A stretch of 64,000 nt of DNA, taken from Actinernus sp. WN-2022 (taxonomy: Eukaryota > Cnidaria > Anthozoa > Actiniaria > Actinernidae). A program made the translations under genes and the position numbers. Below are positions 27,501-39,369 of this stretch, in pieces. Position 1 is the first letter of the stretch. Each line of letters opens with the position of its first letter. The stretch spans positions 136,358,365 to 136,422,364 of the forward strand of contig JAOWCC010001634.1 of NCBI GenBank assembly GCA_030867875.1. Reading direction: 5' to 3'. The notes below the pieces were generated by a model that was not told the DNA's origin, made no database searches, and saw only the letters and a list, made by a program, of their open reading frames with translations.

Positions 27501-30458
27501 TTCTCGAGCTTTTGATGGATTTCGATGTACTACACGTCAAAACAACGGCCTCTTCCAGTATTTTAAGACTAGCGTGCCAGTTTTGCCGTATTTGGAGTAT
27601 AAAACCCGAAAATGTGGTTTTTGTAAGCTAACCTGAATCTGTCAAAGTTACTTGTGTACCCTAAAATCTTCAAAGTGGCGCCATTTCTCGAGCTTTTGAT
27701 GGATTTCGATGTACTACACGTCAAAACAACGGTCTCTTCCAGTATTTTAAGACTAGCGTGCCAGTTTTGCCGTGTTTGGTGTAGAAAACCCGAAATTGTG
27801 GTTTTTGTAAGCTAACCTGAACCTCTCAAAGTTACTTGTGTACCCTAAAATCTTCAAAGTGGCGCCATTTCTCGAGCTTTTGATCGATTTCGATGTACTA
27901 CACGTCAAAGCAACGGTCTCTTCCAGTACTTTAAGACTAGCGTGCCAGTTTTGCCGTATTTGGAGTATAAAACCCGAAAATGTGGTTTTTGTAAGCTAAC
28001 CTGAATCTCTCAAAGTTACTTGTGTACCCTAAAATCTTCAAAGTGGCGCCATTTCTCGAGCTTTTGATGGATTTCGATGCACTATACGGCAATACAACGT
28101 TCTCTTAATGTAGATTGCGTTTAGTGGATGGAAGTTTCCTGTATTTTGAGTAACAATACCAGAAAATGGCCTTTTTCTAACCTAAGCATAACCTCTAGGT
28201 CTCAAATAAAGAAATTATGGGATGGAGCTAAGTCAAGTCAATTATGGGATAGAAAGGCCAGAAAATACTTCATCTGTCATTTGCCCTTTCAAGAAAACGG
28301 CAAAAACACGAGTTACTGGCTTTTAAAGCTTAAAGGCACACAAGATCTAGCATGTTTTCACAAAAGGGGGTGTTAGGTTCAAAGGCTCCTTTTGTGAAAA
28401 CATGCTAGATCTTGTGTACCTTACAAACTTCAAAGTGGCGCCATTTCTCGAGCTTTTGATGGATTTCGATGTACTACACGTCAAAACAACGGTCTCTTCC
28501 AGTATTTTAAGACTAGCGTGCCAGTTTTGCCGTATTTGGTGTAGAAAACCCGAAAATGTGGTTTTTGTAAGCTAACCTGAATCTCTCAAAGTTACTTGTG
28601 TACCCTAAAATCTTCAAAGTGGCGCCATTTCTCGAGCTTTTGATGGATTTCGATGTACTACACGTCAAAACAACGGTCTCTTCCAGTATTTTAAGACTAG
28701 CGTGCCAGTTTTGCCGTATTTGGTGTAGAAAACCCGAAAATGTGGTTTTTGTAAGCTAACCTGAATCTCTCAAAGTTACTTGTGTACCCTAAAATCTTCA
28801 AAGTGGCGCCATTTCTCGAGCTTTTGATGGATTTCGATGTACTACACGTCAAAACAACGGTCTCTTCCAGTATTTTAAGACTAGCGTGCCAGTTTTGCCG
28901 TATTTGGAGTATAAAACCCGAAAATGTGGTTTTTGTAAGCTAACCTGAATCTGTCAAAGTTACTTGTGTACCCTAAAATCTTCAAAGTGGCGCCATTTCT
29001 CGAGCTTTTGATGGATTTCGATGTACTACACGTCAAAACAACGGTCTCTTCCAGTATTTTAAGACTAGCGTGCCAGTTTTGCCGTATTTGGAGTATAAAA
29101 TCCGAAAATGTGGTTTTTGTAAGCTAACCTGAATCTCTCAAAGTTACTTGTGTACCCTAAAATCTTCAAAGTGGCGCCTTTTCTCGAGCTTTTGATCGAT
29201 TTCGATGTACTACACGTCAAAGCAACGGTCTCTTCCAGTACTTTAAGACTAGCGTGCCAGTTTTGCCGTATTTGGAGAATAAAACCCGAAAATGTGGTTT
29301 TTGTAAGCTAACCTGAATCTCTCAAAGTTACTTGTGTACCCTAAAATCTTCAAAGTGGCGCCATTTCTCGAGCTTTTGATGGATTTCGATGTACTACACG
29401 TCAAAACAACGGTCTCTTCCAGTATTTTAAGACTAGCGTGCCAGTTTTGCCGTATTTGGTGTAGAAAACCCGAAATTGTGGTTTTTGTAAGCTAACCTGA
29501 ATCTCTCAAAGTTACTTGTGTACCCTAAAATCTTCAAAGTGGCGCCATTTCTCGAGCTTTTGATGGATTTCGATGTACTACACGTCAAAACAACGGCCTC
29601 TTCCAGTATTTTAAGACTAGCGTGCCAGTTTTGCCGTATTTGGAGTATAAAACCCGAAAATGTGGTTTTTGTAAGCTAACCTGAATCTGTCAAAGTTACT
29701 TGTGTACCCTAAAATCTTCAAAGTGGCGCCATTTCTCGAGCTTTTGATGGATTTCGATGTACTACACGTCAAAACAACGGTCTCTTCCAGTATTTTAAGA
29801 CTAGCGTGCCAGTTTTGCCGTGTTTGGTGTAGAAAACCCGAAATTGTGGTTTTTGTAAGCTAACCTGAACCTCTCAAAGTTACTTGTGTACCCTAAAATC
29901 TTCAAAGTGGCGCCATTTCTCGAGCTTTTGATCGATTTCGATGTACTACACGTCAAAGCAACGGTCTCTTCCAGTACTTTAAGACTAGCGTGCCAGTTTT
30001 GCCGTATTTGGAGTATAAAACCCGAAAATGTGGTTTTTGTAAGCTAACCTGAATCTCTCAAAGTTACTTGTGTACCCTAAAATCTTCAAAGTGGCGCCAT
30101 TTCTCGAGCTTTTGATGGATTTCGATGCACTATACGGCAATACAACGTTCTCTTAATGTAGATTGCGTTTAGTGGATGGAAGTTTCCTGTATTTTGAGTA
30201 ACAATACCAGAAAATGGCCTTTTTCTAACCTAAGCATAACCTCTAGGTCTCAAATAAAGAAATTATGGGATGGAGCTAAGTCAAGTCAATTATGGGATAG
30301 AAAGGCCAGAAAATACTTCATCTGTCATTTGCCCTTTCAAGAAAACGGCAAAAACACGAGTTACTGGCTTTTAAAGCTTAAAGGCACACAAGATCTAGCA
30401 TGTTTTCACAAAAGGGGGTGTTAGGTTCAAAGGCTCCTTTTGTGAAAACATGCTAGAT
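24513..30458 (+). repeat. super-block A, copy 2 (offset 20,988)
   Basis: This is the second copy of the L-spacing series 944, 1066, 1496, 2048. Differences seen by eye from copy 1 are few: T at 26002 (C at 5014), T at 29179 and A at 29278 (T at 8290). Such near-identity over about 6 kb means a recent duplication within the array. Confidence 0.85.
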
Positions 30459-33400
30459 CTTGTGTACCTTACAAACTTCAAAGTGGCGCCATTTCTCGAG
30501 CTTTTGATGGATTTCGATGTACTACACGTCAAAACAACGGTCTCTTCCAGTATTTTAAGACTAGCGTGCCAGTTTTGCCGTATTTGGAGTATAAAACCCG
30601 AAAATGTGGTTTTTGTAAGCTAACCTGAATCTCTCAAAGTTACTTGTGTACCCTAAAATCTTCAAAGTGGCGCCATTTCTCGAGCTTTTGATGGATTTCG
30701 ATGTACTACACGTCAAAACAACGGTCTCTTCCAGTATTTTAAGACTAGCGTGCCAGTTTTGCCGTGTTTGGTGTAGAAAACCCGAAATTGTGGTTTTTGT
30801 AAGCTAACCTGAACCTCTCAAAGTTACTTGTGTACCCTAAAATCTTCAAAGTGGCGCCATTTCTCGAGCTTTTGATCGATTTCGATGTACTACACGTCAA
30901 AGCAACGGTCTCTTCCTGTACTTTAAGACTAGCGTGCCAGTTTTGCCGTATTTGGAGTATAAAACCCGAAAATGTGGTTTTTGTAAGCTAACCTGAATCT
31001 CTCAAAGTTACTTGTGTACCCTAAAATCTTCAAAGTGGCGCCATTTCTCGAGCTTTTGATGGATTTCGATGCACTATACGGAAATACAACGTTCTCTTAA
31101 TGTAGATTGCGTTTAGTGGATGGAAGTTTCCTGTATTTTGAGTAACAATACCAGAAAATGGCCTTTTTCTAACCTAAGCATAACCTCTAGGTCTCAAATA
31201 AAGAAATTATGGGATGGAGCTAAGTCAAGTCAATTATGGGATAGAAAGGCCAGAAAATACTTCATCTGTCATTTGCCCTTTCAAGAAAACGGCAAAAACA
31301 CGAGTTACTGGCTTTTAAAGCTTAAAGGCACACAAGAATCTTGTGTACCTTACAAACTTCAAAGTGGCGCCATTTCTCGAGCTTTTGATGGATTTCGATG
31401 TACTACACGTCAAAACAACGGTCTCTTCCAGTATTTTAAGACTAGCGTGCCAGTTTTGCCGTATTTGGTGTAGAAAACCCGAAAATGTGGTTTTTGTAAG
31501 CTAACCTGAATCTCTCAAAGTTACTTGTGTACCCTAAAATCTTCAAAGTGGCGCCATTTCTCGAGCTTTTGATGGATTTCGATGTACTACACGTCAAAAC
31601 AACGGTCTCTTCCAGTATTTTAAGACTAGCGTGCCAGTTTTGCCGTATTTGGTGTAGAAAACCCGAAAATGTGGTTTTTGTAAGCTAACCTGAATCTCTC
31701 AAAGTTACTTGTGTACCCTAAAATCTTCAAAGTGGCGCCATTTCTCGAGCTTTTGATGGATTTCGATGTACTACACGTCAAAACAACGGTCTCTTCCAGT
31801 ATTTTAAGACTAGCGTGCCAGTTTTGCCGTATTTGGAGTATAAAACCCGAAAATGTGGTTTTTGTAAGCTAACCTGAATCTGTCAAAGTTACTTGTGTAC
31901 CCTAAAATCTTCAAAGTGGCGCCATTTCTCGAGCTTTTGATGGATTTCGATGTACTACACGTCAAAACAACGGTCTCTTCCAGTATTTTAAGACTAGCGT
32001 GCCAGTTTTGCCGTGTTTGGTGTAGAAAACCCGAAATTGTGGTTTTTGTAAGCTAACCTGAACCTCTCAAAGTTACTTGTGTACCCTAAAATCTTCAAAG
32101 TGGCGCCATTTCTCGAGCTTTTGATCGATTTCGATGTACTACACGTCAAAGCAACGGTCTCTTCCAGTACTTTAAGACTAGCGTGCCAGTTTTGCCGTAT
32201 TTGGAGTATAAAACCCGAAAATGTGGTTTTTGTTAGCTAACCTGAATCTGTCAAAGTTACTTGTGTACCCTAAAATCTTCAAAGTGGCGCCATTTCTCGA
32301 GCTTTTGATCGATTTCGATGTACTACACGTCAAAGCAACGGTCTCTTCCAGTACTTTAAGACTAGCGTGCCAGTTTTGCCGTATTTGGTGTAGAAAACCC
32401 GAAAATGTGGTTTTTGTAAGCTAACCTGAATCTCTCAAAGTTACTTGTGTACCCTAAAATCTTCAAAGTGGCGCCATTTCTCGAGCTTTTGATGGATTTC
32501 GATGTACTACACGTCAAAGCAACGGTCTCTTCCAGTACTTTAAGACTAGCGTGCCAGTTTTGCCGTATTTGGAGTATAAAACCCGAAAATGTGGTTTTTG
32601 TTAGCTAACCTGAATCTCTCAAAGTTACTTGTGTACCCTAAAATCTTCAAAGTGGCGCCATTTCTCGAGCTTTTGATCGATTTCGATGTACTACACGTCA
32701 AAGCAACGGTCTCTTCCAGTACTTTAAGACTAGCGTGCCAGTTTTGCCGTATTTGGTGTAGAAAACCCGAAAATGTGGTTTTTGTAAGCTAACCTGAATC
32801 TCTCAAAGTTACTTGTGTACCCTAAAATCTTCAAAGTGGCGCCATTTCTCGAGCTTTTGATGGATTTCGATGTACTACACGTCAAAACAACGGTCTCTTC
32901 CAGTATTTTAAGACTAGCGTGCCAGTTTTGCCGTATTTGGAGTATAAAACCCGAAAATGTGGTTTTTGTAAGCTAACCTGAATCTGTCAAAGTTACTTGT
33001 GTACCCTAAAATCTTCAAAGTGGCGCCATTTCTCGAGCTTTTGATGGATTTCGATGTACTACACGTCAAAACAACGGTCTCTTCCAGTATTTTAAGACTA
33101 GCGTGCCAGTTTTGCCGTGTTTGGTGTAGAAAACCCGAAATTGTGGTTTTTGTAAGCTAACCTGAACCTCTCAAAGTTACTTGTGTACCCTAAAATCTTC
33201 AAAGTGGCGCCATTTCTCGAGCTTTTGATCGATTTCGATGTACTACACGTCAAAGCAACGGTCTCTTCCAGTACTTTAAGACTAGCGTGCCAGTTTTGCC
33301 GTATTTGGAGTATAAAACCCGAAAATGTGGTTTTTGTAAGCTAACCTGAATCTCTCAAAGTTACTTGTGTACCCTAAAATCTTCAAAGTGGCGCCATTTC

Positions 33401-36400
33401 TCGAGCTTTTGATGGATTTCGATGCACTATACGGCAATACAACGTTCTCTTAATGTAGATTGCGTTTAGTGGATGGAAGTTTCCTGTATTTTGAGTAACA
33501 ATACCAGAAAATGGCCTTTTTCTAACCTAAGCATAACCTCTAGGTCTCAAATAAAGAAATTATGGGATGGAGCTAAGTCAAGTCAATTATGGGATAGAAA
33601 GGCCAGAAAATACTTCATCTGTCATTTGCCCTTTCAAGAAAACGGCAAAAACACGAGTTACTGGCTTTTAAAGCTTAAAGGCACACAAGATCTAGCATGT
33701 TTTCACAAAAGGGGGTGTTAGGTTCAAAGGCTCCTTTTGTGAAAACATGCTAGATCTTGTGTACCTTACAAACTTCAAAGTGGCGCCATTTCTCGAGCTT
33801 TTGATGGATTTCGATGTACTACACGTCAAAACAACGGTCTCTTCCAGTATTTTAAGACTAGCGTGCCAGTTTTGCCGTATTTGGAGTATAAAACCCGAAA
33901 ATGTGGTTTTTGTAAGCTAACCTGAATCTCTCAAAGTTACTTGTGTACCCTAAAATCTTCAAAGTGGCGCCATTTCTCGAGCTTTTGATGGATTTCGATG
34001 TACTACACGTCAAAACAACGGTCTCTTCCAGTATTTTAAGACTAGCGTGCCAGTTTTGCCGTGTTTGGTGTAGAAAACCCGAAATTGTGGTTTTTGTAAG
34101 CTAACCTGAACCTCTCAAAGTTACTTGTGTACCCTAAAATCTTCAAAGTGGCGCCATTTCTCGAGCTTTTGATCGATTTCGATGTACTACACGTCAAAGC
34201 AACGGTCTCTTCCTGTACTTTAAGACTAGCGTGCCAGTTTTGCCGTATTTGGAGTATAAAACCCGAAAATGTGGTTTTTGTAAGCTAACCTGAATCTCTC
34301 AAAGTTACTTGTGTACCCTAAAATCTTCAAAGTGGCGCCATTTCTCGAGCTTTTGATGGATTTCGATGCACTATACGGAAATACAACGTTCTCTTAATGT
34401 AGATTGCGTTTAGTGGATGGAAGTTTCCTGTATTTTGAGTAACAATACCAGAAAATGGCCTTTTTCTAACCTAAGCATAACCTCTAGGTCTCAAATAAAG
34501 AAATTATGGGATGGAGCTAAGTCAAGTCAATTATGGGATAGAAAGGCCAGAAAATACTTCATCTGTCATTTGCCCTTTCAAGAAAACGGCAAAAACACGA
34601 GTTACTGGCTTTTAAAGCTTAAAGGCACACAAGAATTCTTGTGTACCTTACAAACTTCAAAGTGGCGCCATTTCTCGAGCTTTTGATGGATTTCGATGTA
34701 CTACACGTCAAAACAACGGTCTCTTCCAGTATTTTAAGACTAGCGTGCCAGTTTTGCCGTATTTGGAGTATAAAACCCGAAAATGTGGTTTTTGTAAGCT
34801 AACCTGAATCTCTCAAAGTTACTTGTGTACCCTAAAATCTTCAAAGTGGCGCCATTTCTCGAGCTTTTGATGGATTTCGATGTACTACACGTCAAAACAA
34901 CGGTCTCTTCCAGTATTTTAAGACTAGCGTGCCAGTTTTGCCGTATTTGGAGTATAAAACCCGAAAATGTGGTTTTTGTAAGCTAACCTGAATCTCTCAA
35001 AGTTACTTGTGTACCCTAAAATCTTCAAAGTGGCGCCATTTCTCGAGCTTTTGATGGATTTCGATGTACTACACGTCAAAACAACGGTCTCTTCCAGTAT
35101 TTTAAGACTAGCGTGCCAGTTTTGCCGTGTTTGGTGTAGAAAACCCGAAATTGTGGTTTTTGTAAGCTAACCTGAACCTCTCAAAGTTACTTGTGTACCC
35201 TAAAATCTTCAAAGTGGCGCCATTTCTCGAGCTTTTGATCGATTTCGATGTACTACACGTCAAAGCAACGGTCTCTTCCTGTACTTTAAGACTAGCGTGC
35301 CAGTTTTGCCGTATTTGGAGTATAAAACCCGAAAATGTGGTTTTTGTAAGCTAACCTGAATCTCTCAAAGTTACTTGTGTACCCTAAAATCTTCAAAGTG
35401 GCGCCATTTCTCGAGCTTTTGATGGATTTCGATGCACTATACGGAAATACAACGTTCTCTTAATGTAGATTGCGTTTAGTGGATGGAAGTTTCCTGTATT
35501 TTGAGTAACAATACCAGAAAATGGCCTTTTTCTAACCTAAGCATAACCTCTAGGTCTCAAATAAAGAAATTATGGGATGGAGCTAAGTCAAGTCAATTAT
35601 GGGATAGAAAGGCCAGAAAATACTTCATCTGTCATTTGCCCTTTCAAGAAAACGGCAAAAACACGAGTTACTGGCTTTTAAAGCTTAAAGGCACACAAGA
35701 ATTCTTGTGTACCTTACAAACTTCAAAGTGGCGCCATTTCTCGAGCTTTTGATGGATTTCGATGTACTACACGTCAAAACAACGGTCTCTTCCAGTATTT
35801 TAAGACTAGCGTGCCAGTTTTGCCGTATTTGGAGTATAAAACCCGAAAATGTGGTTTTTGTAAGCTAACCTGAATCTCTCAAAGTTACTTGTGTACCCTA
35901 AAATCTTCAAAGTGGCGCCATTTCTCGAGCTTTTGATGGATTTCGATGTACTACACGTCAAAACAACGGTCTCTTCCAGTATTTTAAGACTAGCGTGCCA
36001 GTTTTGCCGTGTTTGGTGTAGAAAACCCGAAATTGTGGTTTTTGTAAGCTAACCTGAACCTCTCAAAGTTACTTGTGTACCCTAAAATCTTCAAAGTGGC
36101 GCCATTTCTCGAGCTTTTGATCGATTTCGATGTACTACACGTCAAAGCAACGGTCTCTTCCTGTACTTTAAGACTAGCGTGCCAGTTTTGCCGTATTTGG
36201 AGTATAAAACCCGAAAATGTGGTTTTTGTAAGCTAACCTGAATCTCTCAAAGTTACTTGTGTACCCTAAAATCTTCAAAGTGGCGCCATTTCTCGAGCTT
36301 TTGATGGATTTCGATGCACTATACGGAAATACAACGTTCTCTTAATGTAGATTGCGTTTAGTGGATGGAAGTTTCCTGTATTTTGAGTAACAATACCAGA

Positions 36401-39298
36401 AAATGGCCTTTTTCTAACCTAAGCATAACCTCTAGGTCTCAAATAAAGAAATTATGGGATGGAGCTAAGTCAAGTCAATTATGGGATAGAAAGGCCAGAA
36501 AATACTTCATCTGTCATTTGCCCTTTCAAGAAAACGGCAAAAACACGAGTTACTGGCTTTTAAAGCTTAAAGGCACACAAGAATTCTTGTGTACCTTACA
36601 AACTTCAAAGTGGCGCCATTTCTCGAGCTTTTGATGGATTTCGATGTACTACACGTCAAAACAACGGTCTCTTCCAGTATTTTAAGACTAGCGTGCCAGT
36701 TTTGCCGTATTTGGTGTAGAAAACCCGAAAATGTGGTTTTTGTAAGCTAACCTGAATCTCTCAAAGTTACTTGTGTACCCTAAAATCTTCAAAGTGGCGC
36801 CATTTCTCGAGCTTTTGATGGATTTCGATGTACTACACGTCAAAACAACGGTCTCTTCCAGTATTTTAAGACTAGCGTGCCAGTTTTGCCGTATTTGGTG
36901 TAGAAAACCCGAAAATGTGGTTTTTGTAAGCTAACCTGAATCTCTCAAAGTTACTTGTGTACCCTAAAATCTTCAAAGTGGCGCCATTTCTCGAGCTTTT
37001 GATGGATTTCGATGTACTACACGTCAAAACAACGGTCTCTTCCAGTATTTTAAGACTAGCGTGCCAGTTTTGCCGTATTTGGAGTATAAAACCCGAAAAT
37101 GTGGTTTTTGTAAGCTAACCTGAATCTGTCAAAGTTACTTGTGTACCCTAAAATCTTCAAAGTGGCGCCATTTCTCGAGCTTTTGATGGATTTCGATGTA
37201 CTACACGTCAAAACAACGGTCTCTTCCAGTATTTTAAGACTAGCGTGCCAGTTTTGCCGTATTTGGAGTATAAAATCCGAAAATGTGGTTTTTGTAAGCT
37301 AACCTGAATCTCTCAAAGTTACTTGTGTACCCTAAAATCTTCAAAGTGGCGCCTTTTCTCGAGCTTTTGATCGATTTCGATGTACTACACGTCAAAGCAA
37401 CGGTCTCTTCCAGTACTTTAAGACTAGCGTGCCAGTTTTGCCGTATTTGGAGTATAAAACCCGAAAATGTGGTTTTTGTAAGCTAACCTGAATCTCTCAA
37501 AGTTACTTGTGTACCCTAAAATCTTCAAAGTGGCGCCATTTCTCGAGCTTTTGATGGATTTCGATGTACTACACGTCAAAACAACGGTCTCTTCCAGTAT
37601 TTTAAGACTAGCGTGCCAGTTTTGCCGTATTTGGTGTAGAAAACCCGAAATTGTGGTTTTTGTAAGCTAACCTGAATCTCTCAAAGTTACTTGTGTACCC
37701 TAAAATCTTCAAAGTGGCGCCATTTCTCGAGCTTTTGATGGATTTCGATGTACTACACGTCAAAACAACGGCCTCTTCCAGTATTTTAAGACTAGCGTGC
37801 CAGTTTTGCCGTATTTGGAGTATAAAACCCGAAAATGTGGTTTTTGTAAGCTAACCTGAATCTGTCAAAGTTACTTGTGTACCCTAAAATCTTCAAAGTG
37901 GCGCCATTTCTCGAGCTTTTGATGGATTTCGATGTACTACACGTCAAAACAACGGTCTCTTCCAGTATTTTAAGACTAGCGTGCCAGTTTTGCCGTGTTT
38001 GGTGTAGAAAACCCGAAATTGTGGTTTTTGTAAGCTAACCTGAACCTCTCAAAGTTACTTGTGTACCCTAAAATCTTCAAAGTGGCGCCATTTCTCGAGC
38101 TTTTGATCGATTTCGATGTACTACACGTCAAAGCAACGGTCTCTTCCAGTACTTTAAGACTAGCGTGCCAGTTTTGCCGTATTTGGAGTATAAAACCCGA
38201 AAATGTGGTTTTTGTAAGCTAACCTGAATCTCTCAAAGTTACTTGTGTACCCTAAAATCTTCAAAGTGGCGCCATTTCTCGAGCTTTTGATGGATTTCGA
38301 TGTACTACACGTCAAAACAACGGTCTCTTCCAGTATTTTAAGACTAGCGTGCCAGTTTTGCCGTATTTGGTGTAGAAAACCCGAAATTGTGGTTTTTGTA
38401 AGCTAACCTGAATCTCTCAAAGTTACTTGTGTACCCTAAAATCTTCAAAGTGGCGCCATTTCTCGAGCTTTTGATGGATTTCGATGTACTACACGTCAAA
38501 ACAACGGCCTCTTCCAGTATTTTAAGACTAGCGTGCCAGTTTTGCCGTATTTGGAGTATAAAACCCGAAAATGTGGTTTTTGTAAGCTAACCTGAATCTG
38601 TCAAAGTTACTTGTGTACCCTAAAATCTTCAAAGTGGCGCCATTTCTCGAGCTTTTGATGGATTTCGATGTACTACACGTCAAAACAACGGTCTCTTCCA
38701 GTATTTTAAGACTAGCGTGCCAGTTTTGCCGTGTTTGGTGTAGAAAACCCGAAATTGTGGTTTTTGTAAGCTAACCTGAACCTCTCAAAGTTACTTGTGT
38801 ACCCTAAAATCTTCAAAGTGGCGCCATTTCTCGAGCTTTTGATCGATTTCGATGTACTACACGTCAAAGCAACGGTCTCTTCCAGTACTTTAAGACTAGC
38901 GTGCCAGTTTTGCCGTATTTGGAGTATAAAACCCGAAAATGTGGTTTTTGTAAGCTAACCTGAATCTCTCAAAGTTACTTGTGTACCCTAAAATCTTCAA
39001 AGTGGCGCCATTTCTCGAGCTTTTGATGGATTTCGATGCACTATACGGCAATACAACGTTCTCTTAATGTAGATTGCGTTTAGTGGATGGAAGTTTCCTG
39101 TATTTTGAGTAACAATACCAGAAAATGGCCTTTTTCTAACCTAAGCATAACCTCTAGGTCTCAAATAAAGAAATTATGGGATGGAGCTAAGTCAAGTCAA
39201 TTATGGGATAGAAAGGCCAGAAAATACTTCATCTGTCATTTGCCCTTTCAAGAAAACGGCAAAAACACGAGTTACTGGCTTTTAAAGCTTAAAGGCAC

Positions 39299-39368
39299 AC
39301 AAGATCTAGCATGTTTTCACAAAAGGGGGTGTTAGGTTCAAAGGCTCCTTTTGTGAAAACATGCTAGA
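39299..39368 (+). repeat. right terminus of the satellite array inside the palindrome arm
   Basis: The last L module (38978 onward) matches the others through the right arm up to catgctaga at 39368. The next base diverges from L and belongs to an interrupted LINE read on the minus strand. The array therefore stops one base short of a complete L module, at the outer edge of the TCTAG/CTAGA inverted repeat. This is the geometry expected of a transposon end, although the other end is not in the window. Confidence 0.85.
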
Positions 39369-39369
39369 A

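Larger units (their letters stand above)
1..39368 (+). repeat. 39-kb two-module higher-order satellite array
   Basis: The whole stretch is head-to-tail copies of a 184-bp monomer (S) interspersed with a longer module (L). Taking each unit to start at the motif cttgtgtacc, S monomers follow at exact 184-bp steps (411, 595, 779). L modules start at 779, 1661, 3525, 4469, 5535, 7031, 9079, 10943, 11887, 12831, 14511, 15455, 16399, 17895, 19575, 20887, 21768, 23080, 24513, 25457, 26523, 28019, 30067, 31011, 33364, 34308, 35374, 36256 and 38978, plus a left-truncated one at 1-226. All spacings equal L (392, 330 or 329) plus n x 184, with n from 3 to 13; the sum reproduces the full span exactly. 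Copies differ only by a limited set of recurrent substitutions. The left end lies outside the window; the right end is abrupt at 39368. No protein-coding role is supported. Confidence 0.97.

Noticed and set aside
32221..32792. Two 67-residue frames in the satellite
   Set aside because: Created by a single A-to-T change in S monomers (tgtaagc to tgttagc); no coding signal.
1..39368. CRISPR array
   Set aside because: There are no short repeats with unique spacers. The sequence is a continuous satellite in a eukaryotic context.
411..39368. Telomere-like motif (ccctaa once per monomer) or CENP-B box
   Set aside because: A single ccctaa per 184 bp is not a telomeric tract, and no CENP-B box consensus was found in the monomer.
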